Origin: Parabacteroides goldsteinii DSM 19448 = WAL 12034
Lineage (GTDB): Bacteria > Bacteroidota > Bacteroidia > Bacteroidales > Tannerellaceae
DNA: 64,000 nucleotides
Reading direction: 5' to 3'
Assembly (NCBI RefSeq): GCF_000969835.1
Contig: NZ_KQ033913.1
Span: 1,441,716 to 1,505,715 of the forward strand
The position numbers and the translations under genes were made by a program. Each line of letters opens with the position of its first letter. Positions within the stretch are counted from its first letter, which is position 1. A model generated the notes under the pieces. It ran no database searches and was not told the DNA's origin. It saw nothing but the letters and a program-made list of their open reading frames with translations. Positions 39,961-49,391 of the stretch are shown in pieces.

Positions 39961-40869
39961 TTAAAAATATCCTTCCCGTTTCTTCTGTTCCATGCTGGCA
40001 TCCTGGTCAAAGTCGATTACACGAGTGGTGCGTTCGCTTTTGGTGGTTGTCATCATCTCTTCCACGATCTTTTCGATTGTATCGGCATCGCTGTCTACCG
40101 CTCCGGTCAAAGGCCAACATCCGAGTGTACGGAAACGGACCATACGCATTTTGATCTGGTCGCGATACTGTTCCGGCAAACGGTCGTCGTCAGCCATAAT
40201 CAGATTACCGTCGAGTTCAACGATAGGGCGTTCCTTGGCATAGTATAAAGGAACGATCGGAATATTCTCCAGGCGGATATACTGCCAGATATCCAGTTCA
40301 GTCCAGTTGGATAACGGAAAGACACGGATACTCTCACCTTTATGGACACGGGCATTGTAAATGTCCCATAATTCCGGACGCTGGTTCTTCGGGTCCCATT
40401 GATGGAACTTGTCGCGGAACGAATAAATACGTTCTTTGGCACGACTCTTTTCCTCGTCACGGCGAGCACCACCGAAAGCGGCATCAAACTTGTATTTGTC
40501 GAGGGCATGCAACAACGCCTGTGTTTTCATCAGGTCGGTATGTACCTTGCTACCATGCGTAAAAGGTCCTACACCGGCATGAAATGCTTCCATATTTGAT
40601 TCAACGATCAGGTTCCATCCGAACTTTTTTGCATATTCATCACGGAACTGAACCATTTCCTTAAACTTCCATTTAGAATCAATGTGCATCAAAGGAAACG
40701 GCACTTTTCCCGGAGCAAAGGCTTTTTCTGCCAACCGGACCATCACCGATGAGTCTTTACCGATAGAATAAAGCATCACAGGATTTTCAAATTCAGCAGC
40801 AACCTCCCGTATGATATGGATAGATTCTGCTTCCAGCTCCTGTAGATGGCTTAATTTGTAATCTGACAT
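39961..40869 (-). CDS. cysD: Sulfate adenylyltransferase subunit 2
   Basis: ATP-pyrophosphatase-type catalytic subunit that forms APS from ATP and sulfate. It starts [23 protein letters not shown]. The PP-loop reads [18 protein letters not shown]. Conserved [26 protein letters not shown] and [15 protein letters not shown] follow. Length 302 is normal. It lies 173 nt after cysC, and that gap is filled by a palindromic repeat element. cysN follows. In this operon the product feeds sulfation, as no reductase genes are present. Confidence 0.97.
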   Translation of the reverse strand: MSDYKLSHLQELEAESIHIIREVAAEFENPVMLYSIGKDSSVMVRLAEKAFAPGKVPFPLMHIDSKWKFKEMVQFRDEYAKKFGWNLIVESNMEAFHAGVGPFTHGSKVHTDLMKTQALLHALDKYKFDAAFGGARRDEEKSRAKERIYSFRDKFHQWDPKNQRPELWDIYNARVHKGESIRVFPLSNWTELDIWQYIRLENIPIVPLYYAKERPIVELDGNLIMADDDRLPEQYRDQIKMRMVRFRTLGCWPLTGAVDSDADTIEKIVEEMMTTTKSERTTRVIDFDQDASMEQKKREGYF

Positions 40870-40912
40870 AGTTTATATTTGTTATATTTATTGTTTCAAT
40901 GTTTATCAGATG

Positions 40913-41035
40913 TGAGCTATCTTGTCCCCGTGCTTGACACGGGGCCGCAGAAGAACCAGCAATATCAAAAGATACATATAGGATACGGTCTGTGCCTTTG
41001 CGATCCCGTATCAAGCACGGGAACGGGATAGCTCA
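40913..41035. repeat. Palindromic MITE/REP-like element inside the sulfation operon
   Basis: Terminal inverted repeats TGAGCTATC (40913-40921) and GATAGCTCA (41027-41035) flank inner arms 40927-40943 and 41005-41021, which match at 16 of 17 bases as reverse complements. The left arm is itself a perfect hairpin (CCCCGTG, 5-nt loop, CACGGGG at 40926-40944). It fills the gap between cysC and cysD and would fold in the operon mRNA. The CCCGTGCTTGACACGGG core resembles palindromic extragenic repeats known from several bacterial groups. Confidence 0.8.
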
Positions 41036-41042
41036 TTTCTTT

Positions 41043-41651
41043 CTATACTTTCACTTTAGGCAATATCAATTCCAATAATTTATTTACCGACTCTTCGAGG
41101 CTCAACACCGAGGTATCCAATGACAAAGCCGGATGCTCCGGTGCTTCGAATGGGGCCGAAACGCCTGTAAAATCTTTGATCTCTCCCTTGCGGGCTTTTG
41201 CATACAATCCTTTTACGTCACGCCGCTCACATTCTTCGATCGGCGTATTCACATAAATTTCCAGGAAATTATCTTTTCCGATAATCGTAGAAGCCATCTC
41301 CCTTAACTCATTGTTCGGACTGATAAAAGCCGCTATAGTTATAACACCGGTGTCAATAAATAGTTTGCTTACTTCCGCGATACGACGGATATTCTCCACC
41401 CGGTCTTCCGCAGAAAATCCCAAATTGTTATTGATACCGCTACGGATATTATCGCCATCCAGAATACGGCATAACAGACCGCGCTTATGCAACTCACGCT
41501 CCAAAGCAATGGCAATCGTACTTTTACCGGAACCACTCAGCCCGGTAAACCAAACCATCACACTACGTTGTTTCAAAAGCGCCTCTTTATCCTCTCTTCC
41601 CAACATACGGTCGAAAATCGGATATATATTATTCGGCTGTGTATTATTCAT
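41043..41651 (-). CDS. cysC: Adenylylsulfate kinase
   Basis: Phosphorylates APS to PAPS, the sulfate donor. The P-loop is residues 37-44 (GLSGSGKS). Family motifs are DGDNIRSGINNNLGFS, ENIRRIAEVSKLF and the substrate loop FISPNNELRE. KDFTGVSAPFEAPEHP follows. Length 202 is normal. It is 23 nt downstream of the permease gene and upstream of cysD, with a palindromic element between. A separate kinase rather than a CysN fusion is the common form in Bacteroidota. Confidence 0.97.
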   Translation of the reverse strand: MNNTQPNNIYPIFDRMLGREDKEALLKQRSVMVWFTGLSGSGKSTIAIALERELHKRGLLCRILDGDNIRSGINNNLGFSAEDRVENIRRIAEVSKLFIDTGVITIAAFISPNNELREMASTIIGKDNFLEIYVNTPIEECERRDVKGLYAKARKGEIKDFTGVSAPFEAPEHPALSLDTSVLSLEESVNKLLELILPKVKV

Positions 41652-41674
41652 TTTATTTCTTATTACCTTTTATA

Positions 41675-43228
41675 TTAAAACTCCCAGATCATCGGTATCA
41701 CGAACACGGAAATCAAAAACGTAATCAGGTTCAACGGCAATCCCACACGGACGAAATCCGTAAACTTATAACTACCGATACCTTGTACGATCAGATTCGT
41801 CTGATAACCGATCGGAGAACTGAAACTGGCTGACGCCGCCATACAAATCACCACAAAGAATGGTGTCGGGTTTACTCCCAACTGTGTAGCGACCGACAAT
41901 GCTATCGGAAAACTCAAGGCCGCCGCCGCATTGTTCGTTATCAGTTCGGTAAAAATATTTGTTATGATAAAAATAATGGCAAGCAGAGCATACGGCCCGA
42001 GATTGTCAGCCATACTAATGATATAGCTGGCTACCAAGGCTGCAAAACCGGAATTTTCCATCGCCTTACTGATAGCAAACGCACAAGCGATTGTAATCAG
42101 AATATCCCAGGATATATATTTGGTATATTTCTTCGGAGGAAATATCTTCGTCCAAGCCATAATAATAGTAGTGATGCAAACGAAAAAGAACATATCCAGA
42201 CGCATCCCCGGAATGGCTTCTTTCACGGCCGGCAATTCGCCAACTGTAGCCCCTACAATCATAAAGATAAGTAACCCCAGTGCCAGCCAACGTTTCTTTT
42301 TCGATACCGGTTCAGTATTTTCATTACCATTGGCAAGCATCAGGAAGACACTCGATTCTCCCCACGTCGGAATAAACGAATCATCGGCCCAAAGTACCAG
42401 TGTATCGCCTTCATGCAAAGTAACCTTATCCAGATCATGAGTGAAACGTTCTCCCCCACTTTTCACTTCCTTTACGATAGCACCGTAATGGCGGGCAAAA
42501 TTAAACTCTCCCAATGTCTTATTGATACCGGGAAAACGGGAACCCAATACAGCTTCCACCCGATGCAGGTTTCCCGGACTCTCTTCTTCCCCATCGTCCA
42601 CATAATTATCCTGACGGGAATCGGGCAATAACTTATTGGAGAATGCAAACAGATACAGGATACCGGCTATGGCAATAAAAATGCCGACTTTTCCGAGTTC
42701 AAACATAGTGAACCCCTCGTAGCCGGCTTCAATAACCATACCATGAACAACCAGGTTGGTGGAGGTTCCGATCAGTGTACAAATACCGCCTAATATGGTT
42801 ACATAAGAAAGAGGTATAAGAAATTTGGTAGCCGGAAGTTTTACCGACCCAGCCCATCGTTTGATGATCGGGGCAAAAATAACAACTACCGGAGTATTAT
42901 TAAGAAAGGCAGAAATAAATGCAATGGGAGGCAACATCCGGACCTGGGCCTTTAAAACGGTAGTTTTTCCTTCCGGAAGCAGTTTCTTGATAACTTGCCC
43001 GAGCGCCCCGCTCTGCCGGATTCCTTCACTCACCAAAAAGAGCATGCCGACGGTTATCATCCCTTTGTTACTGAATCCCTCCAACATTTCTTTTGGAGAC
43101 AATATTCCTACGACCAGGAATAATACTACAACAGTCAGTAATACCATTCCCGGTCGCATCCTATCCCATATCAATGCCGCAACCATTCCGGCCAGGGCTA
43201 GCAATACAAATAATATTTCGAAGTTCAT
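41675..43228 (-). CDS. SLC13-family permease with RCK_C domain, probable sulfate transporter
   Basis: 517-residue DASS/SLC13 transporter with about eleven membrane helices. Two helical halves are seen, each with an SNT-like signature (AFLNNTPVVVIFAPI; TELITNNAAAALSFPIA), flanking a soluble RCK_C/TrkA-C domain at about residues 215-275 (GAIVKEVKSGGERF; HEGDTLVLWAD). Position directly before cysC, cysD and cysN supports sulfate as substrate, by context. A -7 box (TACATTTG, 43266-43273) lies upstream. Dicarboxylate transport cannot be excluded from sequence alone. Confidence 0.88.
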   Translation of the reverse strand: MNFEILFVLLALAGMVAALIWDRMRPGMVLLTVVVLFLVVGILSPKEMLEGFSNKGMITVGMLFLVSEGIRQSGALGQVIKKLLPEGKTTVLKAQVRMLPPIAFISAFLNNTPVVVIFAPIIKRWAGSVKLPATKFLIPLSYVTILGGICTLIGTSTNLVVHGMVIEAGYEGFTMFELGKVGIFIAIAGILYLFAFSNKLLPDSRQDNYVDDGEEESPGNLHRVEAVLGSRFPGINKTLGEFNFARHYGAIVKEVKSGGERFTHDLDKVTLHEGDTLVLWADDSFIPTWGESSVFLMLANGNENTEPVSKKKRWLALGLLIFMIVGATVGELPAVKEAIPGMRLDMFFFVCITTIIMAWTKIFPPKKYTKYISWDILITIACAFAISKAMENSGFAALVASYIISMADNLGPYALLAIIFIITNIFTELITNNAAAALSFPIALSVATQLGVNPTPFFVVICMAASASFSSPIGYQTNLIVQGIGSYKFTDFVRVGLPLNLITFLISVFVIPMIWEF

Positions 43229-43265
43229 CGCGTTCCTAATCTGTCTAAATTTCTCAGATAAGGTG

Positions 43266-43273
43266 CAAATGTA
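43266..43273 (-). promoter_or_regulatory. Possible -7 box before the SLC13 gene
   Basis: TACATTTG on the minus strand, 37 nt before the permease start. No -33 element at standard spacing, so it is weaker than others here. Confidence 0.45.
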
Positions 43274-43334
43274 ATAAGAAAATTAACGTTATTCGTACGC
43301 AAAAACCCTATTTTAATCCTTTTGACCAAAATAA

Positions 43335-44162
43335 TCAGCAAATGGAAGAAAGAGGTTTCACGATAAACCAGGGGTTGTGCAAATCCTTCTTATTGTATTT
43401 CAACGGAGTTCGGCCATCTATGTGGAATACGTCACATCCGGCCCCTCTTGCGATCGCATGACCGGCAGCTGTGTCCCATTCCATTGTCGGTGCAAAACGG
43501 GGATAAATATCCGCACTTCCTTCTGCCACCAGACAGATTTTCAGGCTACTACCGCTACTGATCAAGGTAACAGGCTGTCCTTGTTTCCGCAGATTCTCTA
43601 TAAAATCGGTCGTCTCCGGACTCTGATGCGAACGGGAAGCGACAACGACAATACCCTGATGTCCCATAGATACAGGCAGTCGCGTAGCTTTTTGCATAAT
43701 CTCATCCATAGAAGGTTGCAGGTCACAATCTGCAATCAACTTATAAGCTCCTACAGAGTCGGCCGAGAAATAGAGTTCTTTCCGCACAGGCACATAAATA
43801 ACTCCCAATACAGGGACTCCCTTTTGAATCAAAGCGATATTTACAGTAAACTCACCGTTCTTTTTAATAAACTCCTTGGTTCCGTCCAGCGGATCAACCA
43901 GCCAGAAAGTTTCCCAGGCAGCCCGTTCAGCATGCGGAATATCCTTCCCTTCCTCGCTCAATATCGGATACGGGGTCACGGAAAGGACATTCATTATCAG
44001 CTTATGAGCAGCTTTGTCTGCTTTTGTCAGCGGAGAATTATCAGCTTTGCGTTCAATTTCAAAATCAGATGCAGGATCTGTATAAATATCCATGATAGCT
44101 TTACCGGCATCTATCGCTGCCCGGATAGCAATGTAAAGATAGTTCGAATAGTTCATCATCAC
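43335..44162 (-). CDS. cysQ: 3'(2'),5'-bisphosphate nucleotidase
   Basis: Hydrolyses PAP, the by-product of sulfotransferases, to AMP, preventing product inhibition. The inositol-monophosphatase fold shows the metal site DPLDGTKEF and the C-terminal EWDTAAGHAIARGAG. The N-terminal substrate and metal residues include EERKADNSPLTKAD-like and LSEEGKDI segments. Length 275; the start may be MMNYSN or the second Met (MNYSNYLYIAIRAA). It heads the operon region and shares its strand with the sulfation genes, completing a make-use-clear PAPS cycle. Confidence 0.95.
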   Translation of the reverse strand: MMMNYSNYLYIAIRAAIDAGKAIMDIYTDPASDFEIERKADNSPLTKADKAAHKLIMNVLSVTPYPILSEEGKDIPHAERAAWETFWLVDPLDGTKEFIKKNGEFTVNIALIQKGVPVLGVIYVPVRKELYFSADSVGAYKLIADCDLQPSMDEIMQKATRLPVSMGHQGIVVVASRSHQSPETTDFIENLRKQGQPVTLISSGSSLKICLVAEGSADIYPRFAPTMEWDTAAGHAIARGAGCDVFHIDGRTPLKYNKKDLHNPWFIVKPLSSIC

Positions 44163-44187
44163 TCATATCTATTAGGTTGTGAATATA

Positions 44188-44195
44188 CAAATATA
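44188..44195 (-). promoter_or_regulatory. -7 box for cysQ
   Basis: TATATTTG on the minus strand, 25 nt before the cysQ start. Confidence 0.6.
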
Positions 44196-44297
44196 CTATT
44201 TTTTTCAAACAAAAACGTTCTCAAACTGATTTATTTCAAGCGATCATACCTATAAAGATATAAATGGCGTCTTTTTGACCTGATGCAAAACTCCTTT

Positions 44298-45356
44298 TTA
44301 TACATCCAGTCTGATTAAATTATACTTCTGACTACCGATACCGATTACTTCTGCATGTTCAAGTGTATGAATGCCGTGGCGCGACTCCATCCGTTCGATC
44401 AAGTGACTTCGTCCTTCGTCAGGTGAACTATACACCATGTCCACACAGGCTTTATCCAACGCTACCGGATCCAATGAGGCCAGGATACCGATATCTGCCA
44501 TTTGCGGATCTTCCGGATGCGAATCGCAATCACAATCCACCGATAAATTATTCATCACACTGATATAAAGTATCTTATCACCACAATGATCAACTACCGC
44601 TTTGGCAGCTTCAGCCATCGATTCCAGAAAAATATCCTGTTCAGGCAATTGTCCCCACATCTCTTCCGCATTTCTGGTTTTACCGGCTGAGTGTATCCAC
44701 GCCTTTCCGGAAGTCGAAGCAATACCGATAGATATATTCTTTATCGCTCCGCCGAAGCCGCCCATGGCATGTCCTTTGAAATGGGATAGAACAACCGTAA
44801 AGTCATAATTGGTGTAATGGGAACCTACAATATCCTCTGTAAGATGTTTTCCCCCTTTCACCGGCAGACTGATCTCCCCTTCCGAGTCCATGATATCGAC
44901 ATCTGCAATAGCTGTAAAACCATGATCTGCCGCTGCTTTCAGGTGGGCTTCCGTATTGGAACGCCCGCCGGCATAAGCTGTATTACATTCAATGATAGTT
45001 CCGTTTACTTTCCGCACCAGATCGCTGATAAGTGCCGGTTGCAGGAAATTATGCCCGCCGGGTTCTCCCGTACTCAGTTTCACGGCAACTTTACCTGAAG
45101 CTGAACGCCCTAGTGCTTCATAGATCCGCAGCAAACTAGCCGGAGAAATCTCTGTTAACATATAAACTGCCGCTGCTTCACCTGACGGATTATTTGTTGT
45201 TCCTCCATTTTCTCCGGGTTCTTCTCCCTGTCCGTTATTGGTGGAACATGCAGCTAACGGAACCAAATTGGATGCCAATAAAGCACCTCCGGCTGCTACC
45301 GATGTTTTAATAAAACCACGCCTCGTAATCTGTGATACCTTCTTTTTTTCACCCAT
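44298..45356 (-). CDS. DUF362 protein with Tat/lipoprotein signal
   Basis: 352 residues. The N-terminus has a twin-arginine motif (TRRGFIKTS) and then a lipobox-like PLAAC, so it is probably exported and perhaps lipid-anchored. A Gly-rich linker follows (QGEEPGENGGTTNNP). The DUF362 core includes KVAVKLSTGEPGGHNFLQPALI, VVLSHFKGHAMGGFGGAIKN, and Cys-rich SVDCDCDSHPEDPQMADIG, which might bind a metal or Fe-S cluster. The usual trailing ferredoxin domain of longer DUF362 proteins is missing. It follows cysQ with separate spacing, and its role in the sulfation region is not supported. Confidence 0.85.
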   Translation of the reverse strand: MGEKKKVSQITRRGFIKTSVAAGGALLASNLVPLAACSTNNGQGEEPGENGGTTNNPSGEAAAVYMLTEISPASLLRIYEALGRSASGKVAVKLSTGEPGGHNFLQPALISDLVRKVNGTIIECNTAYAGGRSNTEAHLKAAADHGFTAIADVDIMDSEGEISLPVKGGKHLTEDIVGSHYTNYDFTVVLSHFKGHAMGGFGGAIKNISIGIASTSGKAWIHSAGKTRNAEEMWGQLPEQDIFLESMAEAAKAVVDHCGDKILYISVMNNLSVDCDCDSHPEDPQMADIGILASLDPVALDKACVDMVYSSPDEGRSHLIERMESRHGIHTLEHAEVIGIGSQKYNLIRLDV

Positions 45357-45560
45357 AATCTATACATTTTTATTCTGTTACAAATGTATTCGGATGCAAC
45401 CTATTATATTGTATACACATTACGGATAAATATACCTGAATTACAGTTTTTCGATGACGTTCAAATTTATCAAGAAAAAGTTTCTTAATTTGTGCCAGTA
45501 TTTCATGTTATGACGAACTAAACTCGAAAAGAAACAAATCCATATAAACAAATATCAGAT

Positions 45561-46136
45561 ATGAAGAGTTTTATATTAACTGCCGCTTTGCTATTGACAA
45601 ACATGATAGTAATGGCACAAGTTACAAGGAGTAATCAACTTTCAAAAAAAACAGACATGAATACAAACGATAAGACTGCCTCGGAAAAGAAATTCGAAAA
45701 GCCGGACGACGTAACACTACGTTCGAAACTCACAGCAGAACAGTATGCAGTAACACAACAGAATGCAACGGAACGGGCATTCAAGAATGAATACTGGAAC
45801 GAAAAACGGGAAGGCATCTACGTAGATATCACAACCGGCGAGCCATTATTCATTTCGACGGATAAATTTGACTCCGGCTGTGGCTGGCCCAGCTTTTCAA
45901 AGCCGATAGATAAAAGTTTGATTATGGAGAAATCAGACAAATCTTATGGCATGAACCGGACGGAGGTACGCAGCAAAACAGGAGACGCACACCTGGGACA
46001 TGTGTTCAATGACGGCCCTATCGCCAAAGGAGGATTACGTTATTGTATCAACAGCGCCTCCCTGAAATTTATCCCAAAGGAAAAGATGAAAGAGGAAGGA
46101 TATGCCGATTATATTCCACTGCTCAAAAAGAAATAA
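45561..46136 (+). CDS. msrB: Peptide-methionine (R)-S-oxide reductase, exported
   Basis: Repairs methionine-R-sulfoxide. The MsrB core has catalytic C162 ([12 protein letters not shown]) and a second Cys at 107 in [11 protein letters not shown]. The zinc-binding CxxC pairs of the zinc form are absent. [20 protein letters not shown] is the family hallmark. A 19-residue hydrophobic signal ([19 protein letters not shown]) and a charged linker suggest a periplasmic enzyme. Length 191 is longer than cytosolic MsrB because of that. It is followed by the DUF4272 gene after 65 nt, with no clear link. Confidence 0.93.
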   Translation: MKSFILTAALLLTNMIVMAQVTRSNQLSKKTDMNTNDKTASEKKFEKPDDVTLRSKLTAEQYAVTQQNATERAFKNEYWNEKREGIYVDITTGEPLFISTDKFDSGCGWPSFSKPIDKSLIMEKSDKSYGMNRTEVRSKTGDAHLGHVFNDGPIAKGGLRYCINSASLKFIPKEKMKEEGYADYIPLLKKK

Positions 46137-46201
46137 AACGAATTATATCATTAATAATTAAATAATACAGTATATTCGCAAAAGAATAAAATCAGACAAA
46201 T

Positions 46202-47398
46202 ATGGAAAAAGCGAATATCACGCTATACACAGTCATTGGCGACCCCGGCCGCATCGAAACAGCCATCCGGGAGCATTTTAAGGAAATGACAAAAGAGTTC
46301 ACACCGGAAAACGGAAATATCCTCCTGACCCTTGCAGACGATTCAACGATCTCCTTCAATATCAATCACCGGCAGGACAAGCCTGATTTCATCGCCTCCC
46401 ATACAGCCGGGATGGCAAACTATTTTTCTTCAGCAGAAACTCCGCTGGTCGAACTGAAGGAGAACGTTTTACAGCAAATCCGTGTATTCAACTGCGTGAC
46501 CGGTATCACTTTCGATATCGACGACAATGGAGATCGCACCAGCTATATCATCAACGGCCTCTTCGCCATTGCGAACGATGTAAACGGCTTCCTGCTCTAC
46601 CCCAGCATGCAGATATATACCCAGGAAGGCAAATTGCTATTCTCTATCAAAGGCGAAAGCCAGTTGACAGAATTTATCCCGATTGCCAATGCTGACCTGC
46701 TGGACGGAAACCGCCCCCAAGAATCGCCTGCCGATATGAAAAGACGTCTGCGCTCAAACGCCCTGCTCAAAGCAAGAAACATTCCTTATATGGAACAACT
46801 GCCCTGTGAAGTCCTGGAAAGCGAAGTGCAGATGAGAAGCCGTGAAGAAATGGTGGAACGGGCAGCCGCATTGTTTGCCGTTGCCGTCTATTCGGAAGTC
46901 ATCCTCTCGGAAGATTCGGACCGCGAAAAAGCTCTCTTTTATTTCAACAAGATGAACGATTTGTATGGCGTCAAATCTTACCTTACGGAAAAAGAGACAG
47001 CCTATATCAATGACCCCAAACCCGAACGGCAAACCTGTATCCAGTTCGTATGGCGTTATGAATGCTGCGCCGTGCTGCTTTGGGCGGCAGGTGTTGTCGA
47101 CGACCTCTCCTATCCGTCCGAAATTGTCGATGTGCCCGTCCTGGCTGCTATTTTCTGGCAACATAAAGGATTGCAGGACTTATTGTCCAAAGGCTATTCG
47201 CGTCCGGAAAAGGAAATACTGGATGAAGCAGACCTTACATTGCGTTACGACTGGGCCTGTGTGGATGCACGCATTCATGGGCAAAAAGCTCCGACCGGAA
47301 TCGACGGCGGAATCGTGATAGAACGCCACTATGCCTTTAACTGGATTATAGGAGCGAATAACGGTGCCGATTGGGATCACATACAGCCGAATACATAA
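46202..47398 (+). CDS. DUF4272-family protein
   Basis: 398-residue soluble protein. The C-terminal two thirds match DUF4272 in my recall, including MKRRLRSNALLKARNIPYMEQLP, REEMVERAAALFAVAVYSEV and IQFVWRYECCAVLLWAAGVV. An N-terminal alpha/beta domain (TLYTVIGDPGRIETAIREHF) precedes it. No catalytic motif is seen and no function is known. It ends 34 nt before the Gfo/Idh gene on the same strand and might be co-transcribed with it. Confidence 0.82.
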   Translation: MEKANITLYTVIGDPGRIETAIREHFKEMTKEFTPENGNILLTLADDSTISFNINHRQDKPDFIASHTAGMANYFSSAETPLVELKENVLQQIRVFNCVTGITFDIDDNGDRTSYIINGLFAIANDVNGFLLYPSMQIYTQEGKLLFSIKGESQLTEFIPIANADLLDGNRPQESPADMKRRLRSNALLKARNIPYMEQLPCEVLESEVQMRSREEMVERAAALFAVAVYSEVILSEDSDREKALFYFNKMNDLYGVKSYLTEKETAYINDPKPERQTCIQFVWRYECCAVLLWAAGVVDDLSYPSEIVDVPVLAAIFWQHKGLQDLLSKGYSRPEKEILDEADLTLRYDWACVDARIHGQKAPTGIDGGIVIERHYAFNWIIGANNGADWDHIQPNT

Positions 47399-47432
47399 TT
47401 CGGCTGCTTTATCAATCAAACTCTTATATGTT

Positions 47433-48488
47433 ATGAATAAAATTAAAACAGGATTAGCCGCCTACGGAATGTCAGGACAGGTATTTCATGCCCCGTTTAT
47501 CAGCACGAATCCGCATTTCGAACTGACGGCTATCACCGAACGAAGCAAAAACCTGGCCCGCGAACGGTATCCGCAAGCCCGCATCGTCCGCAGCTTCGAC
47601 GAATTGTTGGAAGTGGACGGTCTGGAACTGGTCGTAGTCAACACTCCCGACAGTTCCCATTATGAATATGCCCGTCGCGCACTTGAAGCCGGAAAACATG
47701 TCATTGTAGAAAAACCTTTCACCCAAACGGTAGAAGAAGCCAATGAACTGGTCGCCCTCGCCGCCGGAAAAGGACTAACATTGAGTGTTTATCAGAACCG
47801 CCGTTGGGACAGCGATTTCCTGACCGTTAAGGAAATACTCGCTAAAAACCTGCTTGGACGCCTGGTCGAGTTCGAATCGACCTTTCCCCGTTTCCGCAAT
47901 TTCATCAAGCAGGGCACCTGGAAAGAAACAGGCGAAGCCGGAGGAGGCATGACTTACAATCTGGGAGCACATGTGATAGACCAGGCCGTGCAATTGTTCG
48001 GCATGCCGCAGGCCATCTTTGCCGACATCGCCACCTTGCGCGATAACGGTGTGGTAGACGATTATTTCATCATCCATCTCCTGAAACCCTCCAAAGCCCC
48101 TGAGGTAAGAATCACCCTGAAAGCCAGCTACCTGATGTGCGAGCGTGAGCCGCGTTTCACCTTGCACGGCACGGAAGGCTCTTTCGTCAAATACGGCCTC
48201 GACCGCCAGGAAGAGGACCTGACAAACGGCCTGATGCCCGATTCCCCTCATTGGGGCGAAGAGGATTCCTCCATCTGGGGTCTCCTGCATACCGAAAAGA
48301 ATACTATAAATGTACGCGAACGATATCCGAGCCTCCCAGGCAATTACGGTGCTTTCTACGAAAACATTTACCAGCATATCCGTAACGGCATCATTTTAGA
48401 AAGCGATGCCCGCGAAGTGGTAGACGTTATCCGCCTGATTGAAGCGGCATGGGAAAGCAGCCGGACAAAATCGGTTCAGAACTTATAA
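47433..48488 (+). CDS. Gfo/Idh/MocA-family oxidoreductase
   Basis: NAD(P)-dependent sugar or sugar-derivative dehydrogenase. ATG 47433 (MNKIKTGLAAYGMSGQVFHAPF) is chosen since the Rossmann fold begins right there (GLAAYGMSGQ); an upstream ATG at 47364 lies inside the previous gene. The EKP motif is VIVEKPFTQTVEEAN, and the catalytic His/Asp-type segment is GGMTYNLGAHVIDQA. Length 351 is normal. The substrate is not deducible. It is convergent with the AraC gene at 48527. Confidence 0.92.
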   Translation: MNKIKTGLAAYGMSGQVFHAPFISTNPHFELTAITERSKNLARERYPQARIVRSFDELLEVDGLELVVVNTPDSSHYEYARRALEAGKHVIVEKPFTQTVEEANELVALAAGKGLTLSVYQNRRWDSDFLTVKEILAKNLLGRLVEFESTFPRFRNFIKQGTWKETGEAGGGMTYNLGAHVIDQAVQLFGMPQAIFADIATLRDNGVVDDYFIIHLLKPSKAPEVRITLKASYLMCEREPRFTLHGTEGSFVKYGLDRQEEDLTNGLMPDSPHWGEEDSSIWGLLHTEKNTINVRERYPSLPGNYGAFYENIYQHIRNGIILESDAREVVDVIRLIEAAWESSRTKSVQNL

Positions 48489-48526
48489 CCCAATCCGATA
48501 AGCAAACGGGAGAAACAAATGTTGCG

Positions 48527-49381
48527 CTATTCTTTGATGATTTTATTCTTCTTCCGATACTCAGTCGTACTCAATCCGGTGGCATTTTTGAAAAAGCGGC
48601 TGAAGGTGGCCTGGTCTTCAAAACCCAGCATCAGGGCAATCTCTTTGGAGCTTTTGGATGAATAGAGCAGCAAGCGCTCCGCCTCTGCCTGCACCCGGTT
48701 ATGGATTACGCGGATGGCCGAAGGTTGTTGGTAGGTAGACAGCAGGTTAGCCAGCGTCTTGGGCGACTTATTCAGCATATCGGCATATTCCTGCACTTGT
48801 TTCTTTTCTTTGAAATGGGTATCGACCAAAACATAAAACTTGCGAATCGTCTCAAACTGCATCCCGTTTTCCTTCCTTACGCCCTGCCTGTTTTCTGCGA
48901 TACGCGTACATAATATAATAAAGCGTTTCAACAACACGCGGAGCATTTCATCCTGCAAATGGTCGCGGCTTTCAAATTCTTCACGCATAATCCCGGTCAG
49001 CGTCGCGATTTTCCGCCGCTCCTCACCGGACAAATCAAAGATAACGACATGCGAGGAACCGTGAAACAGCAACCCGTTGCACGAAACCTCATGGTCGTTG
49101 CCATAAATACAATAAAAATTACTGTTGAACAACAAAGACAGATACTCGCCGTCCACCCGTACAAAGTCCACATGGTGCAGATGGGACAAGGTGAGTAACT
49201 GGCCTTCTTTCAATACGACCGGTTGGTGGTCGACATCCAGCTCCAGTTGACCGGACAAAACCCATATAAACTTATACAAGGTTTTATCCTTCAGCAAAGC
49301 CTTGTTTTCATGTAAGGAGTCTGATAAAATGACTTTTCCTTTAATCTTTGTGTTCTCAAATAATAAATCTATCGTATTCAT
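48527..49381 (-). CDS. AraC-family regulator (second of a tandem pair)
   Basis: 284 residues from ATG 49381 (MNTIDLLFENTKIKG). The frame opens upstream to 49543, but that part overlaps the next AraC gene and is not plausible protein. N-terminal cupin-like domain (VVLKEGQLLTLSHLHHVDF). The double HTH is VQEYADMLNKSPKTLANLLSTYQ and SSKEIALMLGFEDQATFSRFFKNATGLSTTEYRKK, both complete. The gap to the previous AraC is 10 nt, so the pair is co-transcribed. Confidence 0.88.
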   Translation of the reverse strand: MNTIDLLFENTKIKGKVILSDSLHENKALLKDKTLYKFIWVLSGQLELDVDHQPVVLKEGQLLTLSHLHHVDFVRVDGEYLSLLFNSNFYCIYGNDHEVSCNGLLFHGSSHVVIFDLSGEERRKIATLTGIMREEFESRDHLQDEMLRVLLKRFIILCTRIAENRQGVRKENGMQFETIRKFYVLVDTHFKEKKQVQEYADMLNKSPKTLANLLSTYQQPSAIRVIHNRVQAEAERLLLYSSKSSKEIALMLGFEDQATFSRFFKNATGLSTTEYRKKNKIIKE

Positions 49382-49391
49382 ATGCTTAGTG

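Noticed and set aside
43377..44255. 292-codon plus-strand open frame
   Set aside because: Antisense of cysQ, without any family resemblance.
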